Assembly: GCA_013368325.1 (NCBI GenBank)
Contig: JAACJK010000008.1
Coordinates: 248,001 to 312,000 of the forward strand
Source: Ephemerocybe angulata
Taxonomy: Eukaryota > Basidiomycota > Agaricomycetes > Agaricales > Psathyrellaceae
Length of the DNA: 64,000 bases
Direction: 5' to 3'
The notes under the pieces are model-generated. The model had not been told where the DNA came from and made no database searches. It worked only from the letters and a program-made list of their open reading frames with translations. Position numbers and translations under genes: made by a program. Every line of letters begins with the position of its first letter. Position 1 is the stretch's first letter. Below, in pieces: positions 38,439-48,542 of this stretch.

Positions 38439-39582
38439 ATGTCCCCACCTTCACTGAATCGATGTGCTGACTGCAACCATGCTTTCTATTTCGTCGAAAA
38501 CATCGAAAAGCATTGTCGTGAGACTGGCCATCGTAGGCGTCGCGACGGCCCCCCCCCCTTCGGCTCCTCCTGTGACTGTGGTCAGGAACAACAGCACGAC
38601 CGCTGTCCTACACGGTTGCCTCGACTGTGAGCGCCTGTTTAGGACCGAGGTGGCGATCAAGAGTCATTGCACTGCGAAACAACATCGTCGGCGTGTCGAC
38701 ACCAAGCAGGTCTGGGAATGCGAGCCTTGTAATAGGGAGTTCAATTCGAAGACTGGTTATTCCGTGGTAAGACTTTCCGGCTTGTTGCCTTCCGTCGTCT
38801 GACTGATCCATCTCGCACAGCACCTCAAGTCCAAAAACCACGGAAGACCAATTGGATGCGTCGTCGCGAAATGCACGAGGCGCTTCCTTAGCCCTGGCGG
38901 ATATGCAGACCACCTCGAATCCGGATTTCATAAAGGCGTGAACAGGCACCAAGTAACCCAAGCCGTCCACTTGATGCAAGTTGTACCACAGATCACTACC
39001 GCCTCCACCGCCGAGTTTCTTGGAAAACACGGCGTCGACTTCATTCCCGAAGGCACAGGACGACCAGCAGCCAATTCCAAAACTGCAGGCCCCGCCGGGA
39101 GTGACAGTCCGGCTGGTTCGACACCTGTTATTCCTGGGCCACCTCCGAGTCTGGGGGCAGGGGAGGAACAGGCTTCGGCTGAGCCTGCTGTCGAACCCCT
39201 GGAGGCTACCCCAATACCCGTTGGCACATCGTCAGCAGAGGTGCTCCGCTTGGATAACATCGGCCATCTAGGACCAATTATGGCCGCTTTTCCCGAGGCG
39301 CGGACGTACGTCCCCGACGACTTCATCAACCTTGGGATACCATACGCATGCCCCCTATGCTTGAGCACGTTCCGGAGGATTGACTCTCTGGTCGAGCACA
39401 TGAACTCCCCGGTGCACGATCCCGATGCGTTCATGTGCCCGGGGTGCGAGAGAGGGTTCAGTGTCGTCTCTGCTCTCATTCGGCACCTTGAGAGTGGCTC
39501 GTGCAAGTTGGCGGCCCCAGAGGAGATCTTTGAGCGCTTTTCGAAGTTGGCTGCTAGGTTTTTTGGGATGCTGATTGCTTGA
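38439..39582 (+). pseudogene. C2H2 zinc-finger paralogue 1, frameshifted at a C10 run
   Basis: Two exons, 38439-38766 and 38821-39582, encode six fingers. They are CADCNHAF..HCRETGH, CLDCERLF..HCTAKQH, CEPCNREF..HLKSKNH, CVVAKCTRRF..HLESGFH, CPLCLSTF..HMNSPVH and a CCHC-like CPGCERGF..HLESGSC. The first finger is in one frame and all later fingers are in the +1 frame. The two frames meet at ten consecutive C residues at 38549-38558, and no intron can join them. The gene is therefore a recent pseudogene, or slippage yields some intact product, or the run was miscounted in assembly. The NRHQVTQAV..VVPQIT motif after finger 4 and the C-terminal FGMLIA are shared with the other two paralogues. 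The role is unknown; nucleic-acid binding is inferred from the fingers. Confidence 0.8.
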
Positions 39583-39592
39583 GGGTTTGAAG

Positions 39593-39644
39593 GTGAGTGG
39601 CGCTTCTGTGTTCTTATCTTTTTTCCTGACGCTTTTGTGGTTAG
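39593..39644 (+). other. 3'-UTR intron of zinc-finger paralogue 1
   Basis: A GTGAGTGG donor begins 10 nt after the TGA stop and a GTGGTTAG acceptor ends at 39644, giving a 52-nt intron. The same donor, spacing and acceptor occur in all three paralogues. The exon junction would lie too close to the stop to trigger nonsense-mediated decay by the usual distance rule. Confidence 0.75.
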
Positions 39645-39690
39645 ATGGACTGACGTACGGGCCAATCGTGGGCCCGTATCTCAGCCCACC
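39645..39690 (+). promoter_or_regulatory. Conserved 3'-UTR hairpin element, copy 1
   Basis: ATGGACTGA leads into TACGGGCC (39656-39663), the loop AATCGTG, and GGCCCGTA (39671-39678), an 8-bp perfect stem. It is followed by TCTCAGCCCACC. It begins directly at the 3'-UTR intron acceptor. Sequence and position recur downstream of the other two paralogues. Confidence 0.8.
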
Positions 39691-39699
39691 ACACGGTCC

Positions 39700-40734
39700 C
39701 CCTTCTCGATCGAGAGTACTCTTACCTTCTCTGTAAAACTAGGTTGAGTCTGTCGCTATTGTATGGTTTGATTTGAATAGAAAATCTGAAGTCGACTATT
39801 TTTGCTGAGTATGGTCTATTGCTGAGTATGGTCTATCGGGATCTCATGAGCGTTATTGTCAGCGGGTACGAGTGGGAGACAAGCGCGCTTCGTTTGCTTT
39901 GATTGCTGGCCCTCGTGGGCCACAGGCCCGAGCCTTGATCTCCGCCACGTTCCGTCCGCTCCTCCTTGAACTTGTACCATCTTCAACTAGACCAAGACGC
40001 GGACTCTGATGTCTCGAAACTTGAGAACGTAGATGATCTACGGCCTCGAAGGTTTTGGTACTATTTCGATGTATCTGTGATAGCAGGCTCGATGGGTTGT
40101 CTGGGGTCACCTCTGGTGGATGCGAAAAGCGGAGGATTACTGGGAGTTGACATCGGGTTGGTACCATCCCTTTGTGTTGTTGGAATCAGGTTGCTGGTAT
40201 TTACTTTGGTGGTGTACTGACGTCTAACAGGAACGCGACAATCTTTGCGGTGTTGGTGCGCATCCCAGCCTTTCGACCTGAGCGTGGTGCTCGGCCTTAC
40301 CTTGACGGCCAGCACAGTGAGTTGGGGTACTGCCTGAAACTACATTACTCGGGTGCGTAGATATGAACCTTTTCGAGCGAGTGTGGACCTATCTAGACTA
40401 TTCAAACTGACTCTAGACTGGCCGGGTTGAAGGTGTTCAGGGCGGCACAATCTCTCTTCGCTAGGCTGAAGCTCGAAGGTGTCAGTCACATTACTCCCTG
40501 GACTCCTTCGAAAGCACGCGCTGCGTACACAATCCGATGCATGCGCTGCAGTCCGAGAATCGCAACCCAATTCAGTTGTGATAAGGCGCAGTTCACGGCA
40601 CATGGCGAGAAGCCTGTCATTGCACTTGTCACAAAAGGGCTCGGAACCGTCTTGCAACGTCCTGGGTCTCTTCCTTCCCCTCCCCGAAATCAACCTTACT
40701 TGACCTTGCCTGGCACTCCAGTCTTCCCCTCGCA
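39700..40734. other. Spacer between zinc-finger paralogues 1 and 2
   Basis: No gene is supported. A 17-bp imperfect tandem repeat of GCTGAGTATGGTCTAT lies near 39804-39836. The remainder is unremarkable and presumably holds the promoter of paralogue 2. Confidence 0.5.
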
Positions 40735-41928
40735 ATGTCTTTTGTCTGCACTGATTGCGATCGTCACTTCAAGTCAAGTCAAGGTCTCGAGTCGCACTGC
40801 GATTCGAAAGGCCATGACCCTATGTATGTATGCTGCGGCAGGAACTTCTTCTCTTGGAATGCGTGGGACCAGGTGAGCATGAACACTGGATCGCTATGGA
40901 CTGTTCGCTGACATTGGCTTGAAAGCACACAGAGAATGCCGCGAGCCATCGCACTTGCAACATATGCAACGTCGTCTTTGGGTCTGTGGAGAGATTCGAC
41001 AAGGTAAGACCACATTCACACCCATTTTATCGCCTTCAACTCACAAATGTGTTGGATATAGCACTGGGAAAAGAAGCACGTTGTGAAATCACCTAAGCTG
41101 GTGGACTGCAGCTTTTGTAGCAGGCAGTTCAAATCGCCTTCGGCGTATGCTCAGCACATCGAATCCGGGATACACCGTGTATCGAGACACCAAGTGACTC
41201 GGGCGGTGCAAATGCTTCGCGTCGTACCCCAGATCACACTTGCCCCTCCCCTTCAGCTCCGCTCGACCACCACCTCTCGCATTGAGCCACTGTACGAATA
41301 CGCTCCTGAAACCTCTGCGTTCGATGGGTTTGGGCACGCTCCTGGCGAGGATTCAGATCAGAGTGGTGCGTTGTCTCCCCCGTTCGAGATCACGGGTAAG
41401 GGTCCAGCTAATGACAATCGTGCAGACGATGAGGACGGCGTTGATGCCGAAGTTCAGAATGAGCCGGAGAGCGAAGGACCTGTTCCTGGCCCGCCTCTCG
41501 GACCAAGGGAGGAAGCAGCGTCGAATATTACTCTCGAACCCGCCAGAGCTACACCAGCGCCTGCCACGACGTTCAACGTGGCCCTAGCACAACGCCTGAC
41601 ACGGAGGCCACCGCCAACCTGGAACAATAATATCGATGATGGAATGCCGACCTACGTCCCGGGCGACTTTGCCAACCAAGGCATCCCGTACGCATGTCCT
41701 ATCTGTCTGAAGACGTTCCGGAATGTCTTCTCGCTCACGTCCCACATGAATTCACCGGTACACGATCCGGCTGCGTTCATGTGTCCGAAGTGCGATAAGC
41801 ATTTCGGCCTCGTCTCTGCCCTCATTCAGCACCTGGAGAGTGGGTGCTGTAAGTTGGCGTCACCCCGCGAGATATATGACCGATTTGCGAAATTGACGCA
41901 GAGGTTCTCGAGGATGCTTACTGTTTGA
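40735..41928 (+). CDS. C2H2 zinc-finger protein, paralogue 2
   Basis: Three exons, 40735-40872, 40926-41003 and 41062-41928, all joined in phase 0, encode 360 residues. Fingers in order are CTDCDRHF..HCDSKGH, a degenerate CCGRNFF..HTENAASH, CNICNVVF..HWEKKH, CSFCSRQF..HIESGIH, CPICLKTF..HMNSPVH and CPKCDKHF..HLESGCC. A Pro/Glu-rich, probably disordered linker of about 130 residues separates fingers 4 and 5. Both introns fall immediately before the first histidine of a finger. The SRHQVTRAVQML..VVPQIT motif follows finger 4 and the C-terminus ends RFSRMLTV, as in the paralogues. The finger type (C-x2-C-x12-H-x5-H) often binds structured RNA or DNA, but the target is unknown. The start was chosen because it opens directly into finger 1. 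Confidence 0.82.
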
Positions 41929-41946
41929 TTCGGGCGATGTGGAAGG

Positions 41947-41995
41947 AGGTGAGTGGTAATGTTGCGACGCTTTCGTTTCTGACTTTCGTGGCTAG
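41947..41995 (+). other. 3'-UTR intron of zinc-finger paralogue 2
   Basis: A GTGAGTGG donor about 20 nt after the TGA stop and a GGCTAG acceptor just before ATGGACTG mirror the 3'-UTR intron of the two sister genes. Confidence 0.7.
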
Positions 41996-42041
41996 ATGGA
42001 CTGGGATACGGGCCAATCGTGGGCCCGTCTTTCAGCCCACC
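41996..42041 (+). promoter_or_regulatory. Conserved 3'-UTR hairpin element, copy 2
   Basis: After ATGGACTGGG, ACGGGCC (42008-42014), the loop AATCGTG and GGCCCGT (42022-42028) form a 7-bp stem, followed by TTTCAGCCCACC. The loop is identical to copy 1. The outermost T:A pair of copy 1 is lost here because T is followed by C on the 3' side. Confidence 0.8.
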
Positions 42042-42443
42042 GTGTCCTTTGGGAGAGGCTGCACTCTGATTTTAAATTTTGATGAATCCTTCTCTATATT
42101 TACTCTGTATAACGTTGTCACTCCAAGTATGAAAACCAGTTGGTTTCGAACCTTGACCCGCTCTGGGTTTTCACCGAATTCCAGTGAACCCGGGACGATC
42201 TCTGCAAAAACGTTGCGAAGCAGGACTAACGCGCCCTTCTCCTCAGGACAATCCTTCTTTCATAAAACATGCTCGTGAAAACCTAGTCCTACCCGGCCCC
42301 AATTGATAAGGATGACATTCGACTCTGGGCTTCGTAAGGAACCCATTTCGGACAATCTGTTTGTGGGCACCCCATTTCTCGCCATCGCCGTTAAACTTCC
42401 TTCGAAGCCCGCCACATCCATTCATTCGGTCAGTATTACGCTG
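42042..42443. other. Spacer between paralogue 2 and the inverted-repeat element
   Basis: No gene, RNA or repeat is supported in these 400 bases. They lead up to the target-site duplication of the element at 42452. Confidence 0.45.
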
Positions 42444-42451
42444 GTATTACG

Positions 42452-42843
42452 CACCTGGACATCACAGTTGTAATGTTCCCGGAGCGGGCGAAATACCCCC
42501 CTTATGGCACCGCTGTCAAGCATGGAATCGCTTATTCTACGACACTGGCAATAAAAGTCGAAGTTATTTCGTTTTAGGTAACAAGGGCATTTGTCTTATA
42601 CGGTAAGGTAGAGGTCAGCGTGGGGGAGACAAAGGCGCTGGGAATACCTGCCGTGCACCCATCAACGACCATCACGACGGCGGCAACGCTCTGGACTGAT
42701 AGCGCCCGCTGTCTCCCACGTCAACAACGGGCGTCGGTTGGCCGTCGGCATCGTCCAATTTCGTTTGTGCTCGCTGTGCGGCACAGCGAGCTCGCATTCC
42801 AATGGTTTCCTAACCGTTTTCTGTGGGGATTTTGCGCACCCAG
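42452..42843 (+). repeat. Left terminal inverted repeat
   Basis: The 392-bp left arm matches the reverse complement of 44037-44429. It contains an internal palindrome at 42770-42790 (CTCGCTGTGC, one base, GCACAGCGAG). An open frame in this arm (from 42620) encodes the same 70 or more residues as the right arm only because the arms are copies; it is not taken as a gene. Confidence 0.9.
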
Positions 42844-44036
42844 GCTCTATATGTGTATTCAGTCCCTTTCCGGTAGTCTTTAGTACTTCAGTGGCTCTCT
42901 ATACGCCAGGAGCACAATGTATTCTCCCGGGCAGTAATCAAGCAAACATATGGCTTCTGGGAGCCAACTGGGAGCTGGGAAAGCACCCTACAGGTTAGAT
43001 ACTCAAAAGATAGTCCAAGGAGTAGAGTATATACTGAGTACTGGTCCTCCATAGTGTTCTATCCTAGTGGTGTGCATGGGACAAGCTTCAGACCTTGAGA
43101 TTGAGCAGGATTGTATGTTTATGTCACTGAGGTATAGCTATTAACCTCTGAAGCATTCTACCACCGTGAATGTGTCCATATAAATGTAATGTATCAAGCC
43201 TAGTTTATAGAGCTGCCCCGCCGGGAGTGCAGCATATGTGGTGCCCACATCTTGCTAAGGTGGTCCTCCCGGCATCGATTCCATTTTAGCTATTCTTCCG
43301 GCAGGTTTAGTGCTCCATAAATGTGCGGATATGCCATAGAAAAGTACAACTCACAGAATGAAAAAGACCGGGAGGAAAACGGACGACTTGACACAAAGTT
43401 ATGCACAAAACACTGTTGGTGCGATGAAGTTGTTCATATCTGGTGTTAGCTTCAAGTTCCAACTGATCCTCTACGCACTCATTCCTTATTATCTTCCTCT
43501 ATACTTATCCGATTTCTCCCCGGTTTTTTTCAGTCTGCGCTCGTTGTTGAGACCTTCCGAATGGTACCTACTATGTGTATATAAACGTATGCGTTGGAAT
43601 GATAAATCGTAAATAAACTCATTTGAGATGTACTTAATGGAGAGAGGTCCTATGGTCACGGAGTGCGCGGCAGGGGCTATCCAACAGGCTAGATACTGCG
43701 TGCACTATCCAAGCTACCCCAAGCTACCCTTCGTTTTATATAGACCCATTCGAATACACGCTGGAGCCTCCAATCCGTTGCAGTCATTCCATATCAACAC
43801 TTGACCTGCTACAACACCAAGAACTGCTGTCTATCAACTATCTGCATCACCGGCCTGTGTACGCGGTCTGTGCTGTATGTGTGGTCAAGTATTACTGCTA
43901 TAAGCCTTCGAGTTACACTGCAAAGCCACTGTTTCTCTGGATACTGAGCATTATAGATTACATTGAATTCTTGGTATATACAGAGCTACTGACGTAGTAA
44001 AGACAGCTGGAAATGGACTTACAAGTCATATAGGAT

Positions 44037-44429
44037 CTGGGTGCGCAAAAATCCCCACAGAAAACGGTTAGGAAACCATTGGAATGCGAGCTCGCTGTGC
44101 CGCACAGCGAGCACAAACGAAATTGGACGATGCCGACGGCCAACCGACGCCCGTTGTTGACGTGGGAGACAGCGGGCGCTATCAGTCCAGAGCGTTGCCG
44201 CCGTCGTGATGGTCGTTGATGGGTGCACGGCAGGTATTCCCAGCGCCTTTGTCTCCCCCACGCTGACCTCTACCTTACCGTATAAGACAAATGCCCTTGT
44301 TACCTAAAACGAAATAACTTCGACTTTTATTGCCAGTGTCGTAGAATAAGCGATTCCATGCTTGACAGCGGTGCCATAAGGGGGGTATTTCGCCCGCTCC
44401 GGGAACATTACAACTGTGATGTCCAGGTG
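44037..44429 (-). repeat. Right terminal inverted repeat
   Basis: The 393-bp right arm is the reverse complement of 42452-42843 with one extra base in a T run. Near-identity implies a recent insertion or arm-to-arm conversion. Confidence 0.9.
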
Positions 44430-44602
44430 GTATTACGAATGGTGTCTTCTGACTTCTGTTGGCATATGGTGAGAATTCTTTGCTACCTTCCTTATCTGTT
44501 TCGTCTCATAAAGGCCGCAGGTGATTCAGTGGGAGGGCCGTTGTGCTCCCTTGCCCCACCTTCACCCAGGCGTAACGAGGGCGCCGCGGACTGCCTATCG
44601 AC

Positions 44603-45872
44603 ATGTATACCGAGTACTACTGCAATGATTGCACTCACATGTGTAAAAAGCTCAGCGGCATTAGAGGTCATTGCAAGTCTAAAGGGCACCTCCGCCTGTG
44701 GAATATCAAATGGTTTTGCGAACAATGTAACGTGCGAATTACAGCCACGCGCTTGCTTCACCAGGTCAGAAATTACCTCATTTCAAAGTTCAGTGCTCTC
44801 AACTGATGCTTTATTTCCTCGTCTTGTAATAGCACATAGATTCGGGGGAACATCGCAGAGTCATAGCCGGACTAGGTGTAGTCGACTCCCCCGTTGTGCT
44901 GCGCGGCTGCCCCGACTGCGACCGCGTCTTTCGAACAGATAATGGTTTGAATAATCATTGTCTCGCGATGGGTCACAGGGGAGAGGTCAGCCCTGCGCCC
45001 CCTGTGCCAGGCTGGATCTGTGCGCCCTGTGACGAGAAGTTTTACAAGGAGAGTACATACCTGAAGGTAGCTTCATTATCGTCATGTTTACTGTGGCGAT
45101 CTTTTAATGTGGCTTCTTCGCACCCCAGCATTGCAGGTCCGAAGCGCATACGAAGCCGATTCGCTGCAACTTCTCGGGATGTACAAGACGGTTCAAGACG
45201 CCCTCAGCATACGCGAACCATCTTGAATCTGGCTTTCATGGTGTGAGCAGACACCAAGTTACCAGGGCAGTGCAATTGCTCCAAGTCGTTCCACAGATTA
45301 CCCTCTCCCCAACTGTCGGCGCTGCTACTTCCAGATCTCCCACCGACCTACTATCTGGGATACAGGAAGTGGCCGACTTTCTGTCAGGAGAAACCGCACA
45401 GCAGAGCGTACCAGAATATGCTCCTGGTGAACCTGGCCCACCGCTGGGCCCAAGGGAGGAGGCGGTGGCAACGTTGAGCTCTGCTGAGGCATCGGAGGAT
45501 AGCACACTCGCCGTCACCACCACGCCCACAGGACCTCAAACCATCAGCCCCGAAGCTTTGAGGTTGGCGCTTGGCCCCATTCCGGAAGCGCCCCAGTACG
45601 TCGTCAACGACTTCGCCCACCTCGGGATCCCATTCGCCTGTCCCACCTGCGCCAAAACCTTCAAGAAGATCATCTCGCTGACGGCGCACATGAACTCTCC
45701 GGCGCACGACGCCGACGCGTTCCTGTGCCCCGGATGCGATAGGCACTTTCCCCTAGTCTCATCTCTCATTCAGCATCTGGAGAGCGGCTGCTGCGAGTTG
45801 GCTTCTAAAGAGGAGGTCTTCGACCGGTTCTTGAAGATGACTGACAGGTTCTCTAGGATGCTGATTGCCTGA
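44603..45872 (+). CDS. C2H2 zinc-finger protein, paralogue 3
   Basis: Three exons, 44603-44764, 44833-45066 and 45129-45872, all phase 0, encode 379 residues. There are seven finger-like units: CNDCTHMC..HCKSKGH, CEQCNVRI..HIDSGEH, CPDCDRVF..HCLAMGH, CAPCDEKF..HCRSEAH, CNFSGCTRRF..HLESGFH, CPTCAKTF..HMNSPAH and CPGCDRHF..HLESGCC. Both introns are immediately before the first histidine of a finger. The conserved SRHQVTRAVQLL..VVPQIT motif follows finger 5, a disordered linker precedes finger 6, and the protein ends RFSRMLIA. It has one more N-terminal finger than paralogues 1 and 2. It is the most complete member of the cluster. The transposon lies about 170 bp upstream of its start. The role is unknown. 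Confidence 0.85.
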
Positions 45873-45876
45873 GAAG

Positions 45877-45927
45877 GTGAGTGGTGCCTCGTTGGTATAG
45901 TCGTCTCTAAATGTATTTTGCGATTAG
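45877..45927 (+). other. 3'-UTR intron of zinc-finger paralogue 3
   Basis: A GTGAGTGG donor a few bases after the TGA stop and a GCGATTAG acceptor directly before ATGGACTG repeat the arrangement of paralogues 1 and 2. Confidence 0.72.
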
Positions 45928-45980
45928 ATGGACTGGTGTACGGGCCACTGTCGGATTGTGGCCCGTATCTCAGCCCACCG
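45928..45980 (+). promoter_or_regulatory. Conserved 3'-UTR hairpin element, copy 3
   Basis: After ATGGACTGG, TACGGGCCAC (45939-45948) pairs perfectly with GTGGCCCGTA (45958-45967), with loop TGTCGGATT, followed by TCTCAGCCCACC. The stem is 10 bp. The loop differs from copies 1 and 2 while pairing is kept and extended, which suggests selection on structure. Confidence 0.82.
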
Positions 45981-46448
45981 CAGGTGTTGGATGAGACCGG
46001 CCACCGTGCTGCTCTTGAGATTGTTCTGAATATGTACCACTATAGTGCTTGGTTATCAGTATATGGCTCGACTGGAAATACGATTTCAATACGATTTCAA
46101 TTTTCAAACTTGAAGTTGGCTACCTGAGATGGTTTGTTGGGATTGTCGGGATGTCCTCTGGGGAGTTAAGGAGAATAGGGGGGTGATAGCTAGTGATAAT
46201 GGAAGGGGGCAAGCGCTTAAAAGATTTTCTGGGCGCGTAATAAATTAATTGATGGAAAGGTTCCGAAGATACGGCCACGTCAACACGAACCCAGTATGAC
46301 TCGAAGAGCTGGCTGCTGAAGTGACACTGAACAACGAAATTGGTTCCAACCATGGGTCGAATACCCAACCGGATGAAGTCCCTAATCCCGAATTGAAAGT
46401 ACATTGGATTAGGCACCTGCACACATTACAGAGCACCACTCTAAGTCT
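45981..46448. other. Convergent 3' intergenic region
   Basis: This holds the 3' ends of zinc-finger paralogue 3 (plus) and MET2 (minus). A short ATACGATTTCA direct repeat is at about 46078-46099. Nothing else is supported. Confidence 0.5.
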
Positions 46449-47866
46449 CTACCACCTCGTCACATCAACCTCAGCCTCTCCAAACACACTCGTCTTCTTG
46501 ATCGCAAAGTCTCCCTCGGCCGCACTCTCCTCGGGTACCTCTGCCTGATACAGCTCCGGTACCTCCCTCCTCAAAAACGTTAAGATGTACCGGTTGATCG
46601 CCTCAAACTCCAGCAAGAACCCATCGTGCCCATCCGGCGATGCGATCGTCACAAGCTCTGCTCCAGGTATATGATCAGCGATCTCTTTCTGCTCCCCGGG
46701 GGTGAACAGCCCGTCCGTCGCAATGCTGATGATGAGTGCCCGCGGAGGCAGCGCCGTCAGTGCCCGCGGGAGGGCGTCGGGCGCGTGCTGATCCTCGACA
46801 CGGTCTCGCGCGATATCGTGCGTGTCCAATTTACGCGTGATGTGGATGTAGCAGTTAGCGTCGAACCGCTTGATGAACTTTTCGCCTTGGTAGCGCAGGT
46901 ATGACTGCGCTGAGAAGATGGGAGCAGGATCGTCGGTGCTTCCATTGGCTTCGGGGTGCTTGGATTTGGGATTGCGGAGGCCGTCGTTGTGGAGGACAAG
47001 GGAGTGGTCGGAGTGGCTCGCTTTGGGGGAAGCGGGAGGGGTGAGAGTGTCTACTGCGTTGCCCTTCAAAGACGTCTGCGCCTTGCGTCCGAATCGGCTT
47101 TCGAATGAATCTCGAGATCGGTACGTCAGAAGTGCGCTCATACGAGCCGCTGCGAGCCCAGATGCAGGTTGCGAGCTGTAGAAGCCATCTTCGTATACGG
47201 GGTCGCTGTAGATGCTTTGCCTCTGCGCTTCGCCCCAGCTGATGCACCACGCAGAATGGCGGGCGGAGGTCGCCAATGCGACGAGATGCCGGACGTAGCC
47301 TTTAGGTGAGCATAGCGGCCATTCGAGGGCGGCCATTCCCCCCATGGAACCACCGATCACCACTGCTACTGATCTGACTTGAAGAGCATCGAGTACCAGT
47401 TTGTGTATCCTAGACAAAGGTTAGGAATTTGCCACAGACATGAACGAAAGACTCACCGCACGTCGTCGCGGATGGTCGTCGGGGGAAATTGGGGACCATA
47501 AGGTAGCCCCGTGTCAGGGTTGGTCGTCACAGGAGATGCAGAGCCATAAGGCGAACCAAGGACGTTTGCACAGAAAATGAAGAACCGATTAGGATCGAAG
47601 GCTTTGTTGCGGCCCATCAACGGTCCCCACCTGCGAGCAGGTCAGGCTCCCCCCGCTGGATTAACAACGATGCGCACTCACCAATCTTCGACATCCGCGC
47701 TGCCTGTAAAGGCATGGCAAATGATCATAACATTGTCCCTGGCCTTATTGAGCCTACCCCAAGTCTTGTACGCAACCGGGACCTGCTTCAGCACCGTTCC
47801 GCATTCGAGCTCGAATGAGGGGACGATAAAGGTATCCTGTTCGATCAGTTCAGAAAGCCCGGGCAT
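46449..47866 (-). CDS. met2: Homoserine O-acetyltransferase (MET2)
   Basis: Three exons on the minus strand, 47866-47682, 47630-47457 and 47409-46449, encode 439 residues. It is an alpha/beta-hydrolase-fold enzyme transferring acetyl from acetyl-CoA to L-homoserine, the committed step to methionine. Visible motifs are VPSFELECGTVL and VAYKTWGRLN at the start, ICHAFTGSADVEDWWGPLMG with NRFFIFCANVLGSPYGSASP, and the nucleophile elbow GGSMGGM with Ser141. The likely acid is Asp352 in ATDGLFTP and the catalytic His381 is in SPDGHDGFLLE. A Ser/Pro-rich insert around residues 225-265 is longer than in bacterial MetX but common in fungi. The start is the first ATG before the conserved N-terminus. 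Confidence 0.94.
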
Positions 47867-48542
47867 TTTGGGCTATCTTCCTCAAAGAATGTAATGTTTG
47901 TTATATACCGCACGCGTTCGCTCTGGCTGGTCTTCGTAATGCGACTCTAGCTCACGCCCTTTGCCGCCACAGGTCAGATGGTGTCCCTGCGGTACGCCGT
48001 GCAGTGCCTTGACAAACGATGACGCCTTCCTTTGTCTTGAAGGCGCAATTCCAGATATTGACGCCAGACGGGATATATAGCGGCCTTGCTACCGGAGGGT
48101 AGGACCTGAGTATTGAGTTGGTATATCGAAGTGGTTTAGGAAGAGAACGGCAAGCCGTTGAGACCGAGTCATCAAAATTGAAGATTATCCCGGAAAGATA
48201 AGATAAGATTAGCCGGATCACAGTCCATATCCTCCTCCGTGTACCCGCCGACTCGGTCTTGTTTGAGCGTGGTAATTTAGGAATACTAAGAACGATTACA
48301 CAAGAAATTGGTGTATTTTATTCATACACCGCATAGAAATAGACGTGTAGCGCCATATCCCGGACCCAGTTATCCGCCACCAACTGTAAAAGTGCACCTC
48401 TTCCTCTCTTCCTCTAAGCTCCCCTGCCCCAGATAAACCGCAAGGGAAGCTTGAATTCTTCTAGTACCAGGACTCGCCAACGCAGGGCATCTTACAAATA
48501 GACGTCACGGCGGCGTATGTGTCTTACTCACATCACTCGCAT
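47867..48542. other. MET2 upstream region
   Basis: The interval between MET2 and the 3' flank of MED21 (both minus strand) holds the MET2 promoter. No additional gene is supported. Confidence 0.5.

Larger units (their letters stand above)
42452..44429. mobile_element. Non-autonomous DNA transposon with long terminal inverted repeats
   Basis: The element is 1,978 bp. It begins CACCTGGACATCACAG and ends CTGTGATGTCCAGGTG. It is flanked by the 8-bp direct repeat GTATTACG at 42444-42451 and 44430-44437, a clean target-site duplication. Its terminal inverted repeats are 392-393 bp and almost identical, differing by one base in a T run near the inner end. A further 60 bp or so inward is only loosely similar. 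The 1.2-kb interior has no transposase frame. An 8-bp duplication is typical of hAT elements and a few other superfamilies, so hAT-like is the leading guess. The right end is about 170 bp upstream of paralogue 3, so the insertion may alter its promoter or 5' UTR. Confidence 0.87.

Noticed and set aside
42620..42883. Open frame conserved between two places in the window (also 44019-44261)
   Set aside because: The two frames are identical only because they lie in the inverted arms of one element; they end differently after a 1-base indel and have no partner exons or domain.
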